A stretch of DNA of 64,000 bases from Vibrio variabilis (GCF_003263785.1 NZ_JYJK01000073.1:62001-126000), one strand, 5' to 3'; counted from the stretch's first letter, positions 8,582 through 19,845 are shown. A program made the numbers and translations. Notes: generated from the sequence alone by a model not told the origin.

Positions 8582-10572
8582 ATGGATCGTAAACATCTCG
8601 CTAATGCTATCCGTGCGCTAAGCATGGACGGCGTTCAACAAGCTAACTCTGGTCACCCTGGCGCACCTATGGGTATGGCTGACATCGCTGAAGTTCTTTG
8701 GCGTTCACACCTAAACCACAACCCATCAAACCCAGAATGGGCTGACCGCGACCGTTTCGTGCTATCAAACGGCCACGGCTCAATGCTGATCTACTCATTG
8801 CTTCATCTAACAGGCTATGAGCTACCAATCGAAGAGCTAAAGAACTTCCGTCAACTTCATTCGAAAACACCAGGTCACCCAGAATACGGTTACGCACCGG
8901 GTATCGAAACAACGACGGGGCCTCTTGGCCAAGGCATTACAAACGCTGTCGGTATGGCACTAGCTGAGAAAACACTAGCAGCTCAGTTCAACAAAGAAGG
9001 TCACGACATCGTCGACCACTACACCTATGCATTCATGGGTGACGGTTGTTTGATGGAAGGTATCTCTCACGAAGCATGTTCACTTGCAGGCACACTAGGC
9101 CTTGGCAAACTCATTGCGTTCTGGGATGACAACGGCATCTCAATCGACGGCGAAGTGGAAGGTTGGTTCTCAGACGATACACCTAAACGTTTTGAAGCTA
9201 CGGCTGGCATGTTATCCCAGCAGTAGATGGTCACGACTCAGAGGCTATCAATGCAGCGATTATAGCGGCTAAAGCGGATCCGCGCCCTACTCTTATCTGT
9301 ACTAAAACCATCATCGGCTTTGGTTCACCAAACAAATCAGGCTCACACGACTGTCACGGTGCACCTCTAGGCGCAGACGAAATTATGGCAACTCGTCAAC
9401 AACTAGGTTGGGAGCACGGTCCATTTGAAATTCCGACAGACGTTTACGCTAAGTGGGATGCGAAACAAGCGGGCGCTGAGAAAGAGGCAGCGTGGAACGA
9501 GAAACTTGCAGCGTATGAAGCAGCCTACCCAGAGTTGGCAGCTGAATTCAAACGCCGCATAAATGGTGAACTACCAGCGGAGTGGGAAGAGAAAGCAACA
9601 CAAATTATTGCCGATCTTCAAGCAACCCCTGCGAACATCGCTTCTCGTAAAGCCTCTCAAAACGCGCTAGAAGCGTTTGGTGCAATGCTACCTGAGTTCC
9701 TAGGTGGTTCTGCTGACCTTGCTCCGTCTAACCTAACTATGTGGTCTGGTTCTAAATCTCTAACCGCTGAAGACGCGTCAGGCAACTACATTCACTACGG
9801 TGTGCGCGAGTTCGGTATGACAGCGATCATGAACGGTATCGCTCTGCACGGCGGTTTCGTACCTTACGGTGCAACCTTCCTAATGTTTATGGAATACGCT
9901 CGTAACGCAATGCGTATGGCGGCGCTAATGAAGGTGCAAAACATCCAAGTTTACACTCACGACTCTATCGGTCTGGGTGAAGATGGTCCAACGCACCAAC
10001 CTGTTGAGCAAATGGCATCACTTCGCCTAACGCCAAACATGAGCACATGGCGTCCATGTGACCAAGTTGAGTCAGCAGTCGCTTGGAAATTTGCCATTGA
10101 GCGTAAAGACGGCCCTACGTCGCTTATTTTCTCTCGCCAAAACCTTGCGCAGCAAGAGCGTGACCCACAGCAAGTCGCTGACATCGCAAAAGGTGCCTAC
10201 GTACTGAAAGATTGTGAAGGCACACCTGAGCTCATTCTTATCGCCACAGGTTCTGAAGTTGAGCTAGCGGTTAATGCAGCAGCTGAGCTTACTTCAGAAG
10301 GCAAAAAGGTACGCGTAGTCTCTATGCCAGCAACAGATGTGTTCGACAAGCAAGACGAAGCATACCGTGAGTCTGTACTGCCTTCGAGCGTGACTGCACG
10401 TGTTGCAGTTGAAGCGGGTATTGCCGATTTCTGGTACAAGTACGTTGGCTTTGGTGGCAAGATCGTGGGTATGACTACCTTTGGTGAGTCTGCGCCTGCA
10501 GGTGAACTCTTTAAGATGTTTGGCTTCACTACAGAAAATGTCGTGAGCACGGCGAAAACACTTCTCAATTAA
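8582..10572 (+). CDS. tkt: Transketolase (frameshifted)
   Basis: Thiamine-diphosphate enzyme of the pentose phosphate pathway, 663 residues when joined, the family's usual length. The first frame carries the N-terminal [10 protein letters not shown] and the cofactor motif GDGCLMEG. It stops at 9226 after [11 protein letters not shown]. The next frame continues [13 protein letters not shown] and includes the pyrimidine-binding domain ([33 protein letters not shown]). One missing T at about 9199 would restore [16 protein letters not shown]. The enzyme is highly conserved, so sequence error is likelier than decay. A strong terminator follows. Confidence 0.95.
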
Positions 10573-10614
10573 AATAAATAGTAGCTTTAAAGCTCACTTT
10601 TTATAAATGATGTT

Positions 10615-10647
10615 AGCCGAGTTCCCATTGGGACTCGGCTTTTTTTT
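10615..10647 (+). terminator. Rho-independent terminator of tkt
   Basis: AGCCGAG...CTCGGCT stem (10615-10640) with inner TCCC/GGGA pairs and one bulged T, followed by a run of T. It ends the tal-tkt unit. Confidence 0.9.
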
Positions 10648-10733
10648 GGCTACTTTTCGATGGGTATTTCCCTTGACGTGACCAAACGCGATCCTAGACT
10701 TTTCCTATAATGAATTATAAAGGAAATGCAAAT

Positions 10734-11186
10734 ATGACTCGATGGTTCACAGTTCTACTGGCTTTATTCGTATTCAGCACTCATTCCGCTCAACTTAGTC
10801 TCGTTAGCAATGGAATGACCACCAAAACGCTGTCCGACCAAGACTTTTCCGAGTTTCCACAAGCCGAGATCGCTACAGAGTTACCTTGGTTAGAGGGCGT
10901 GAACTCCTTTTCTGGCGTTCAAGTGGCGGATATTTTTGAACACATGAAAATGCCAATCCCTAAAACCATGACGTTTGTTGCTTTAAATGATTATCAAGTC
11001 GAAGTCGTCGTTGAGGATATTGCAAATTACCAGCCCATTATCGCCAATCGGAAAAATGGCAAAATAATGACCGTGCGCGACAAAGGCCCATTCTGGCTTA
11101 TTTTCCCTCTTTCTGAATACCCTGAGATTAACAATACCGATTATCACGCGAAGATGATTTGGCAACTCAAAGAAATAAGATACTAA
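10734..11186 (+). CDS. Periplasmic protein, distantly molybdopterin-oxidoreductase-like
   Basis: About 150 residues with a clear signal peptide (MTRWFTVLLALFVFSTHSA, then QLSL). The mature part has the layout of small periplasmic proteins related to the sulfite-oxidase molybdopterin domain: ATELPWLEGVNSFSGVQVADIFEHM, then VALNDYQVEV, PIIANRKNGKIM and the ending GPFWLIFPLSEYPEI. No cofactor cysteine is visible, so catalysis is unlikely. AAAGGAA precedes the ATG at 10734. The next gene, a degenerate GGDEF protein, starts 22 bp downstream, which suggests a periplasmic sensor paired with a membrane signalling protein. Confidence 0.7.
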   Translation: MTRWFTVLLALFVFSTHSAQLSLVSNGMTTKTLSDQDFSEFPQAEIATELPWLEGVNSFSGVQVADIFEHMKMPIPKTMTFVALNDYQVEVVVEDIANYQPIIANRKNGKIMTVRDKGPFWLIFPLSEYPEINNTDYHAKMIWQLKEIRY

Positions 11187-11208
11187 AGTGTTTTAGGGGT
11201 GAACGGCG

Positions 11209-12270
11209 ATGCTCAAATCAATCATTAATAAAATACCCATTAATGTTGCCAAGCTCATTCTTGTCGCGCTTACATCGCTGGTACTCATGGTTAACCTCTT
11301 CACTATCGACCGTATTAACAGCATTAATACGGATCTATCAGAGCGAAAAAACGAAGCGACTTGGTTTGTTCTACAATTGGTTAAAGAGTACTCGAATCTG
11401 ATCACTCAAGTCAGCATCACACCCTATGACGAGGCTAACGTCAGCCTCGCCTACGATTTAACTTGGAGCCGGTTTGATATCATTTTAACCAGCAAAGAGT
11501 CCTCCCGATTTATCGCCCAAGCCAATTACCGACTGTTTTTTGAACAGCAGTTTGAGAAGTTCCAAAGCTTGGAGAAGTCACTTCAACTTACCGCAATACA
11601 ACCTGACTTGCGGCAGCCTTTGCTGAAAAGGATCCAATTGAACTTCGACCAAATCATCCGATTTATTAATGACAAATTCCGCATAGAAAATCCAATTTCA
11701 GAGCAATATCGTAGCGAGTTAGAACAGTTATTGACGTTGCAAAAAGCGAGCTCAATTACACTCGTGGTGCTGGTTGCGTTTATTTCATACGTGTTTTGGC
11801 TTGATGCCAGCCTACGGAAGAAAATTCATCGTACTGATGCACTAACAGGCGCGCTTAATAGAGCGTCACTAAACGAAGACATCAAAGACCAGTCATCGTG
11901 GAGCAGCTACGAGTTGCTGTCAATCCGTGTCCATAATGTGCTCGAGGTCAATCAACGCTATGGTATTGATTACGGCGACGTCATCATTAAAGCGACCGCA
12001 AGACGAATTATGTCTATCGTTGACCCAACTTATCGTGTCTACCGTTATAGTGGTGCCCAATTTATTGTTTTGCATAGAAAAAGCAACAAGTCTAGCGGTA
12101 AAAACCACCTTAGAGAGTTAAAAAGTGCGCTCTCACAACCGGTTGATTTGTCTGACATGGCATTGGTATTAGATGTCAGTGTGATTTATGACCCCGACTT
12201 GGAAAACGACCATCTACTAGAGCGTTTAACGCAGCTATCAAGAAGACCGTTAGAAACTGACTTGATCTAA
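11209..12270 (+). CDS. Membrane protein with degenerate GGDEF domain
   Basis: 353 residues. Membrane segments lie at about residues 13-33 and 183-203 and flank a periplasmic, mostly helical domain of about 150 residues. A cytoplasmic GGDEF-type domain begins RTDALTGALNRASL. The catalytic loop reads YSGAQF where active cyclases have GGDEF, so diguanylate cyclase activity is probably lost and the domain may bind nucleotide or a partner. The domain is also short at its C-terminus. It is coupled to the upstream periplasmic protein (22-bp gap, AGGGG before the ATG). Confidence 0.85.
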   Translation: MLKSIINKIPINVAKLILVALTSLVLMVNLFTIDRINSINTDLSERKNEATWFVLQLVKEYSNLITQVSITPYDEANVSLAYDLTWSRFDIILTSKESSRFIAQANYRLFFEQQFEKFQSLEKSLQLTAIQPDLRQPLLKRIQLNFDQIIRFINDKFRIENPISEQYRSELEQLLTLQKASSITLVVLVAFISYVFWLDASLRKKIHRTDALTGALNRASLNEDIKDQSSWSSYELLSIRVHNVLEVNQRYGIDYGDVIIKATARRIMSIVDPTYRVYRYSGAQFIVLHRKSNKSSGKNHLRELKSALSQPVDLSDMALVLDVSVIYDPDLENDHLLERLTQLSRRPLETDLI

Positions 12271-12347
12271 CGCTGTAAATACCTTTACCGCTCCGCTATA
12301 ACATAAAGAAGGATGCCCGTTACTCGTCACTGTACTGGAAAGTTAAG

Positions 12348-14742
12348 TCAATTATCACTGCGGGTGATTAACTCAGTTACATTTTCATGCCTTGAGTTGG
12401 AGTTTAGTTTGTTGTAGAAGTTGCAAAAGCCCACGTAGGTTAATGGCTTGCTTATGTAATAACCTTGTAAGTAGTCACACCCTAATGAGTTGAGGTACTC
12501 ATTTTGCAGTTGGGTCTCCACCCCTTCTCCCACCACTTTTGCACCACAACTGTGCCCTAACGCGATAATGGATTTGAGCATTTTCTTTTCATCGCCTTGC
12601 AAAAGGATTAGGTCGACAAAGGTCTTATCAATTTTGAGTTCATCTACGGGATAATGAAGCAGTTGATTAATGGAGGTAAATCCTGTGCCAAAATCATCGA
12701 CAGAGATCTTAAAGCCCAAGTCACGGAGCGAGCTGATCATTGTGATCGTCTCCTGAGTACTCTTCACATAGCTGGTCTCAGTGATCTCCAATATCACTCT
12801 GTAGTATTCGACACTATGGCTACTGCAAACGCTGCACAAGTGTTCAATGAAGCTGTCGTTGTATAACTCTAAAGCCGACACATTTATCGATACACACCCC
12901 GTGTAACCACACTCTTTGGTCATTTTGGCCAATTCAAACAGAGTATTGTCCAATACCCATTTATCTATCTCGATAATCACATTGGCTTGCTCTGCGATAG
13001 GAATAAACTCATCTGGACCCACCCCTACATCTCGCAAAACAGGACAGCGGATCAAGCATTCTATACTTTCAATTTGTGATGTCCTTGCATTAACTAGGGG
13101 CATATAGTTGAGCTCAAACGCACCATCCTTAATGCAACTGAGTAGTTGATTCTCAATATCAGTCTTTCTACTCAACTCACTAAGTAGATCATCGTCAAAC
13201 ACACTGATGGGCAAACCGTTGGTGACCTGTTTGGCTTTGCTCAGCGCCTCTTCTAGCCTTTTTGCCACATTTTGACATGCTGATTGTTAGTTAGAGGAAT
13301 CACCGCCATAGCCACTTCAATGTGAGAGGAAAAGCCTGAAGACTGAAAGGCTTTGAAAAAGCGCGTTCTAAACAAAGAGGCGAGCGCTTTGGCATTGTCT
13401 AAAGTGGGGGAGGTTAATACGGCACAGAAAGTGTTTGACCCATAGCGACTCATCGAATAATCGCTGCACCCTACCCCCATCTTGTTCTGATTGTGATTAG
13501 TCAACAGAAGTAGTTGTTCACTGAGCCTAACCAAGACTTGATCCGCGTAGCCTTGACCATGAATGTCATTGATGCGTCTGAAATTAACAATGTCCCAAGC
13601 AACTAAATAACTGCTGTCGTTGGCGTAGCTAGCAACACGTTGATCCACATACTCAATGAAGGATTTTCGGTTGGCAAGCTTAGTGAGATTATCAAACTCA
13701 GCTTCAAACTTAACTTTGGTCAAACTGTCGATGTAGCATTGCGCAACACCGCGACTTCGCTATTCCCCTTTGAGCGTTTGAAATACCTAAGCTCTAGCCC
13801 ACCACGTTGAATGTCTGCAAGTAAGCCTTGTATTGGCCCAGTAACGTTTAGCCTAACCACAATATGTACAATCGACAGCAAGGTGACAATGATCACCGCC
13901 ACATAGCCCAACGTCTTCGCCAATAACTCACGCTTAAACGGGCTGAAGTAGCTATCCAAGATGGTCAGCTCCAGTGAGATACCAAAGCCGCTGACTTGAA
14001 ATACCTCGCCATCAATAAACGCGTTTTCAATTTGAGTATGAGAAATCTCTGGCTCATAATTTTTGATCGAACCAAAGGACAAAGACACATCGGGAAATTG
14101 GCTCACAGTCTCAATCAGTTTGTTGATTTGAAGTAATGGTGCATCAATCACCATTAAGCTGCGATTCTTTCGCGTTAGAGAGCGCTTTTCACCCAGAGCG
14201 TGCACAGGATCGTGAGCGCTAATAACCGTCGCCCTCAGCTCACCGTTAGCAGCAATATACACTTCTCTTTTTCGAGTAAATGGCTCGCCAAGCGTCACTA
14301 AAACATGGGTATCAAAGACTAATTGATAGATATCACTGGGTAGCTCACGCGCTGAAAAAGGATCGCTCGCGCCGTTTGCGGCCGTAATCGTAAACAAGTC
14401 ATCGATAACAAATAGATGTACTGCGCCCATTTGCTCAGTGCGTTTCTCAGACATTAGGTGAGCAATATGCGCATCCAAAAAGTTTCTTACACTGAAGTCA
14501 CCTGTATCTTGCAAGTGTCGAACGAATTGTTCTGATCCAGCAAGCTCACCACTGAGAAACCCCATCGCACGGCTTTCATACTCAGCCGCAATCAAAGCGC
14601 TAGATAGGCGATTTAACCAACGCTCTCGCTCTAGTGTCCGATACTCGTTCACTTGCCAAAGGTAAACAATGACCCCAGCAGATATCACCAACGCACAGAC
14701 CACAGGCGTCAGAGCAAAATGTAGGCGCTGAACCAACTTCAT
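12348..14742 (-). CDS. MbaA-like membrane GGDEF-EAL protein (two frameshifts)
   Basis: Read together, three overlapping frames give one protein of about 798 residues, close to the recalled size of V. cholerae MbaA. Order: membrane segment (about 10-30), periplasmic sensor, second membrane segment, HAMP, degenerate GGDEF (loop RYGSNTF), then EAL. The EAL part keeps ECLIR, NVSALEL, EITETSY, DDFGTGF, KIDKTF, EGVET and QGYYISKP, so c-di-GMP hydrolysis is likely. Missing bases at about 13736 (RNA-YIDSLTK) and 13267 (KM-AKRLEEAL) explain the breaks. It starts two bases after the stop of the NspS-like gene, as expected for an nspS-mbaA operon that senses norspermidine and spermidine. Confidence 0.85.
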
Positions 14743-14744
14743 CG

Positions 14745-15812
14745 TTACTTGAGATCCTTCACAATTCGTTGTCTGATGGATAAGCCATAGTCACCGACTT
14801 CTCTGTAGGCGTAGCTCTTCTCAATAAGCTCTGGAGATGGATTGATCACCGGATCACTTAAGTACTCCTTATCAAGGTAACGTTCGATATTTGAGTTTGG
14901 TGTAGAAAACCAAGCATCTTGCGCGTTTTTCGCGGCAACATCTGGCCTAGTTAAGTAATCTATTGCCTGCTTGGTTTGTGGTTTAGTGATAATCCCTGAC
15001 GGTACGGCCAAACATTCCACCCAAACAAATGTGCCCTCTTTGGGCACAACGTATTGCCACTCTCCATCTGGATTCGTGTTGAATTCATTTAACACGTACT
15101 CATCACCGGAAAAACCAAATGCCAAATCTGTGCTCTCAAGTAAACTGGCATCATCAACGGCATCTAATACATAGTCGGTCGAGTTCAAGTAGGGTCGCTG
15201 TTTTTTTAGCGCTTGATAGGCAAGCTTTAAGTCATAGTTGTCATCGGAAAATGGGTCTTTATTGTGGGCGAGCAAAGCTGCGCCGATGAGGTCGACGGGG
15301 TGGTAGTACATAGATACACGACCGCGCAACTGCTCTTGGGGCTCAATGAGCTGCAGCCACGTATCTACAGGCTTTTCGAATGCAGACTTTCTGTACAGTA
15401 GTCCACTGGTTCCCCAAGCGTACGGAACACCGTAATCACCACACTGCTCAAACCACCGATTGTCAAAACGCGACTTCAGCTCTGCTCTTATCTCGGTAAG
15501 CGGTTGCATCACGCCTTGGTTCGCCAACATATTTAGGCGAACACTTTCGATGACAACAAGATCAATAGAGTTACGGCGCTTACTCAGCAGCAGCTCATCA
15601 CGAACCGACTCGTCGGAGAAATAGGTTTCTTTTATGTGGAGATGATGTTCGGTTTCTATGTTCCTGACCACTTCTTCCGACAAAAACGCTTCCCAATTAT
15701 ACAGGTGTACGGTGCTTGCCTTATCTGACGCTGACGCTACTGGTCCGCCGGATAGCAATAGCATCCCAATGGTGGATCCCAAAAAATAACGATAGCAGGT
15801 GGAAAGAATCAT
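14745..15812 (-). CDS. NspS-like periplasmic polyamine-binding protein
   Basis: About 355 residues, PotD-type solute-binding protein with a signal peptide (hydrophobic GMLLLSGGPVASA) and the opening VHLYNWEAFLSEEVV. It has YGVPYAWGTSGLLYRK and LAFGFSGDEYV. No transporter genes flank it; the next gene is an MbaA-like GGDEF-EAL protein. This matches the known NspS-MbaA arrangement, where the binding protein signals through the membrane enzyme rather than feeding a permease. The ATG at 15812 is chosen because AAGGA lies nine bases upstream. It could be a paralogue of the main NspS. Confidence 0.87.
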   Translation of the reverse strand: MILSTCYRYFLGSTIGMLLLSGGPVASASDKASTVHLYNWEAFLSEEVVRNIETEHHLHIKETYFSDESVRDELLLSKRRNSIDLVVIESVRLNMLANQGVMQPLTEIRAELKSRFDNRWFEQCGDYGVPYAWGTSGLLYRKSAFEKPVDTWLQLIEPQEQLRGRVSMYYHPVDLIGAALLAHNKDPFSDDNYDLKLAYQALKKQRPYLNSTDYVLDAVDDASLLESTDLAFGFSGDEYVLNEFNTNPDGEWQYVVPKEGTFVWVECLAVPSGIITKPQTKQAIDYLTRPDVAAKNAQDAWFSTPNSNIERYLDKEYLSDPVINPSPELIEKSYAYREVGDYGLSIRQRIVKDLK

Positions 15813-15915
15813 CAAGCTAGTCCTTTAGCAGTGATATTTTTAAGAGACTAGGACAGCTAACATGGGATTTCGATACGATAGGCTTCTCATAATTGAGAAA
15901 TATCAGTTTGAGAAC

Positions 15916-16601
15916 TCATTCAACAACTTGAGTCGAGGATTTAGTCTCAATAAGCATCTCACCCGTCACCATATCAATGGTGGCGTGGTACAAATGGTCG
16001 GTTTCGCCATGGTGTTTAAACATAAATTGATAAGTATTGGCAGGATAAAAAATTGGCACATCGACGACCTGCTTTAGATCGTAGCCATCTTGTACGAACA
16101 ACGGTTGGACTTCAATACGTTGCTTGGCAGCGCTTAACTCTAGTTGTCGGTCATACATAGGTGCCAGTGAGGGGTTACTGGGATAACTATTGCCATCGTG
16201 AACGAGTGCTCTTAACGCCCCCCACTCCAGACGTAAAAATCTCTCCAACCATTGTTGAAGCTATTTGAGAGTAATATGGGCTGCGCAGTTACTGTCAAAC
16301 GATGCAGGAGTCCACCTTTATCATCAAATAAATATGCAGTACACCCACCAGAACCACAAAAATACGGGTCTTGCATCAGAACAAACAGCTCGTTGCGACC
16401 GTCATTGTTCAAATCTGTCGCACCAGACTTATATCTGTACTCTTTGTCTCTGGGATCCAACTTTTCTGGGACAAGAATATCTTCAACCACCAGTCTATCG
16501 ATATTGTCGAGCGTAAAGACCTCTGGACGCGGTTCGCTGGTGTATTCATTGCAGCCTTGCAATAAAGCTGCCATTGAAAAAAGGACAATGACTTGTTTCA
16601 C
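15916..16601 (-). CDS. Lipoprotein with calcium-loop-like motif (frameshifted)
   Basis: About 228 residues when joined. The N-terminus MKQVIVLFSMAALLQGC is a lipoprotein signal with the lipobox LLQGC. The motif DLNNDGRNELFV resembles the calcium-binding loops of FG-GAP/VCBS repeats. The first frame ends in VWSGGR and the second carries on ALRALVHDGNSYPSN. One missing G in the G-run at about 16218-16223 joins them. The GTG at 16601 is preferred because GGAG is seven bases upstream. It lies upstream of the nspS-like gene in the same direction, with a gap of about 100 bp. The family is not recognised. Confidence 0.7.
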
Positions 16602-16675
16602 ATCGTTCTCCAAAGAGTAGTAAGGCTACCTAAGTCTATGAAGGTAAACGGTGGTTCACAAGTTTAATTGAGCAA

Positions 16676-17290
16676 TTACAATGTCGTCACAACGCGAACC
16701 GCTAATAGAATAAGCACCAATCCTGACAATTGATCAATCAACTTCGCCTTAGATTTAAGCTTGTTCAGTAAACGAGGGGATGACAGCATGAAAGTAATTA
16801 ACGTGTACCACAAACCATCAACAACCAATGGAGTGAAGACGATGATCGCTTTATCAGATACCTCACTACCAACGGCAACAAATTGGCTGAACAATGCGGT
16901 AAAGAATAAAGCGATTTTAGGACTCAACAGAGAAATAAACAGCCCTTCTTTCGCCGCTGTCATTACCGAGACTTGCTTACCCGACTCTAAACGCTCAACA
17001 ATGCCACCTTTAGAGCGAAGTGCGTTGTAACCCAACCAAGCCAGATACAGTGCGCCTAGCAATGAGATCCCTTTGAACACCATAGGAAACTGATGCAGCA
17101 ATACCGAGAGACCAAGAACGGTAACAAGCGCATAAACGCCGATTCCAAACGCGTGTGCCCATGCTGTAGCAAGACCATGTTGCCTGCCGCCAGCTAGACT
17201 GTGTTTTGCGACAATCGCTAAACTCGGACCCGGTGACATGGCCCCTAACAGACAAATAGCCAAAAGTGATAACCAAATAGTGAAGCTCAT
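16676..17290 (-). CDS. LysE/RhtB-family amino-acid exporter
   Basis: 204-residue inner-membrane protein with about six membrane segments and the family signature GAMSPGPSLAIVAKHSLAGG near residue 16 (exactly 20 residues shown). Members export amino acids such as homoserine, threonine or lysine; the substrate here cannot be told. GGAGGAAACAATCT precedes the ATG, an excellent ribosome binding site. A LysR regulator lies upstream on the same strand, about 85 bp away, and may control it. Confidence 0.93.
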   Translation of the reverse strand: MSFTIWLSLLAICLLGAMSPGPSLAIVAKHSLAGGRQHGLATAWAHAFGIGVYALVTVLGLSVLLHQFPMVFKGISLLGALYLAWLGYNALRSKGGIVERLESGKQVSVMTAAKEGLFISLLSPKIALFFTALFSQFVAVGSEVSDKAIIVFTPLVVDGLWYTLITFMLSSPRLLNKLKSKAKLIDQLSGLVLILLAVRVVTTL

Positions 17291-17376
17291 AGATTGTTTC
17301 CTCCGTTGAGCATCAATCTACCATTCAGCATTAATGAATTGAAATCACGATTTATCATTGCCACCATGATTTTAGA

Positions 17377-18303
17377 TCATAGAGGTGACTCTCGAACCGA
17401 GTACATCGAGGTGCGCATATGCGCTAGTACTTGTTCACGTAACCAAGTGTGTGCAGGATCTTGGTCATACTTCGGGTGCCAAATTAACCAGTAAAGATGT
17501 TTAAGCGGAGTGAACGGCAGTTCGAAGATGCGAAGCCCAAGTTGCTTAGCGAGGTTTACAGCAATATGCTCTGGCAACGTAAGCAGTCCATCACTTTGCG
17601 AGAGCATCGCAAAAGCTGAACTAAAAAATGGAGTCGATACTAAAATTCTCCGCTCCAGTCCTTTCTCTTTCATCGCTGAATCAAGAAAGCTGTCTTTATC
17701 ACCCCCTGCAGAAATGCGAATGTGAGGATAGGCTTCCAAATCGGAAAAGCTCAATGTCTTGCGACTTGTCAATGGATGATGCTGGCGAGTTACAATCACA
17801 GGTATGTCTTCACCAATTTTCCGGGAACTCAAGCCACTTGGCGCTTCAGGTAGCATAGTAGAAGCTAGCTGAACCTCTGAATCTCCAAGGCGCTGAAGTA
17901 AATTAGGCTCCCAAAGTCGATAGGAAAAGTCCATTGATGGCGCACTATCTCCAATGCGTGCTACCAATTCTGGGAAAATGTACTGAGCCACATAATCGGA
18001 CGATGAAAACGTCAGTGTTTGTTGGTAGTGCTTGGGATCGAACTCGTCAGTTCCAAGCACACGCTGAATATTATCGAGAAGAGGTTCAATCTCATTGCTA
18101 AGCTTTATAGCGCGTGGAGTGAGAACGTAGTGGCTACCATCGCGCACAAGGAGTGGATCTTGGTAGATCTCGCGAAGTTGACTTAACTGACGGCTGACCG
18201 CCGACTGTGTTAGGTTCAATCGTAGTGCAGCTCGACTGACATGACGCTCCGCGAGCAGCACTTGCAATGTGTAGAGTAAATTTAAATTGGTTTTGTTATT
18301 CAT
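17377..18303 (-). CDS. LysR-family transcriptional regulator
   Basis: About 308 residues from the start MNNKTNLNLLYTLQVL. The winged helix-turn-helix VSRAALRLNLTQSAVSRQLS is followed by an effector-binding domain (SSSDYVAQYIFPELVARI). The layout resembles the NahR/LeuO-like branch of the family. A longer start at 18327 is possible, but a GAG-rich site precedes the ATG at 18303. It lies just upstream of the LysE exporter in the same direction, so exporter control is a reasonable guess. Confidence 0.88.
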   Translation of the reverse strand: MNNKTNLNLLYTLQVLLAERHVSRAALRLNLTQSAVSRQLSQLREIYQDPLLVRDGSHYVLTPRAIKLSNEIEPLLDNIQRVLGTDEFDPKHYQQTLTFSSSDYVAQYIFPELVARIGDSAPSMDFSYRLWEPNLLQRLGDSEVQLASTMLPEAPSGLSSRKIGEDIPVIVTRQHHPLTSRKTLSFSDLEAYPHIRISAGGDKDSFLDSAMKEKGLERRILVSTPFFSSAFAMLSQSDGLLTLPEHIAVNLAKQLGLRIFELPFTPLKHLYWLIWHPKYDQDPAHTWLREQVLAHMRTSMYSVRESPL

Positions 18304-18377
18304 CGGCTCACGTACTGTGTCGAACACCCTACCCCAACATAGTGAGCTGCGGTGCCCCCTACGGTGGCCAAAGGTGA

Positions 18378-19845
18378 TTATTTCGCCGACTGGATGATCT
18401 GAACACTCGAAGGCAGATATTCAATGACGGCTTGGTTTTTGCCTTGGTTTTTAGCAGCATACATGAGTTTGTCGGCTTCATACAGCGTCTCAAAGTCACA
18501 CGCGTTTTGATAGATGACACAGCCAACACTTACCGTCACCATTTGATACTCTATTTCCTCAAGTACTATCTCTCTCGCAGCGCGGCAAATATTTTCTGCA
18601 AGCTGCTCGGAAGCACCTGTCGCCGTGTCAACAAAAGCCACTGCAAACTCCTCCCCACCAATTCTCGCTATGGTTTGAGTTGAGGTCGTCAAGCCACTGA
18701 TTTTTTCCGCCACACTCTTAATCACCAAATCACCCTTGATATGCCCGTAGGTATCATTGATGGCCTTGAAGTTGTCGATATCGACAATCATCACGGTTAA
18801 ATTCCAGTTTGCTTGTCCGTAGAGTTTGAGCCTCTCTAGGAAGTAACGACGATTCCAGAGTCCCGTTAGCGCATCTGTTTCTGATAAGTGTTTAAGCTTT
18901 TGATTGGTTCTCGCCAGTTCAGCTGTGCGCAGCTTCACTGCGCGTTTGAACACCACTAAGTAGAGGAAGACCAATGCACCAACGCCGCCGATCACTAAAT
19001 TAGGTAAATAGTCAGGGTAGACAGTCGTAATGTGCATCCAACGACTTAATATTCGGTTACGCTCCTGAGCGGTAACATTGTTAAAATCAGCAATCACACT
19101 GCCCAGAGCTTGAGCGCGCGAACGAGCCGTCGCGTAATAAAGCTCTCCTGAATAGAGGTGCTTCACGCCTATGAACTGTCCACTAGCGCGAGATGTGGTG
19201 AGATAATAATTGGCAACTTGCTGATCGGCGACGAATGATCGGATTTGATTGCCAAGCGCCGCTTCAATCATGAGCGCATTATTGGCAAAAAAAGTCAGTG
19301 CGACATTTGGGAAGTGAGTTTGCATGTAGTCGCTTCATAGCCGCCTGTGACGACACCAACACTGTGCCTATGCCCCCCTGTAAAAACGCATTCGCATCAA
19401 ATGTTTGCAAGGACTGATGAAAATACAGCTGAGTGTCTATCGCAAACAAAGTGCGCCCATACGCCAGGTACTTCGCTCTCGATTCAGACCAAAGCAGGCC
19501 AGCATGAATATCCGCTTGATTATGTTTTACCCGATCAATAGATTCTTGCCAATCCACCAATTGGAATTCGATGTCAACGCCATTGGCCTCGCCATAAGCT
19601 TTCCAGAAATCGACCAAAATGCCCGCAGGTTGACCTGACTCATCAATAAAGGAGTACGGCTTCCATGCTTTTGAGTTAGTGACAACCAAACGATTCGATG
19701 AAAACGGTTCGCTCACTTCAGAAGCGACATCATAGACGTTGAGACTTTGCGGTAACTCTTCACCAGAAGCGAAAGACACGCGACAGATCAGTACCAGTAT
19801 AAAGGCCAATAGCCAAACCACCTTAAACTGGGTCATAATCAACAT
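18378..19845 (-). CDS. Diguanylate cyclase with periplasmic solute-binding sensor (frameshifted)
   Basis: About 488 residues when joined. A signal/anchor segment is followed by a type-3 solute-binding domain (WKPYSFIDESGQPAGILVDF, QADIHAGLLWSESRAKYLAY), a membrane segment (VIGGVGALVFLYLVVF), and a GGDEF domain starting LSETDALTGLWNRRYF. The catalytic loop is an intact GGEEF (RIGGEEFAVAF) and the GTP-site region reads DNFKAINDTYGH, so it should make c-di-GMP. Unlike most breaks here, this one at about 19331 needs one extra base to be removed to give AAMKDYMQTHFPN. The start could be the ATG at 19845 or 19836. Confidence 0.88.

Noticed and set aside
8582..10572. Transketolase as a genuine pseudogene
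   Set aside because: Only one base is missing, both halves keep catalytic motifs, and similar single-base losses recur across the window.
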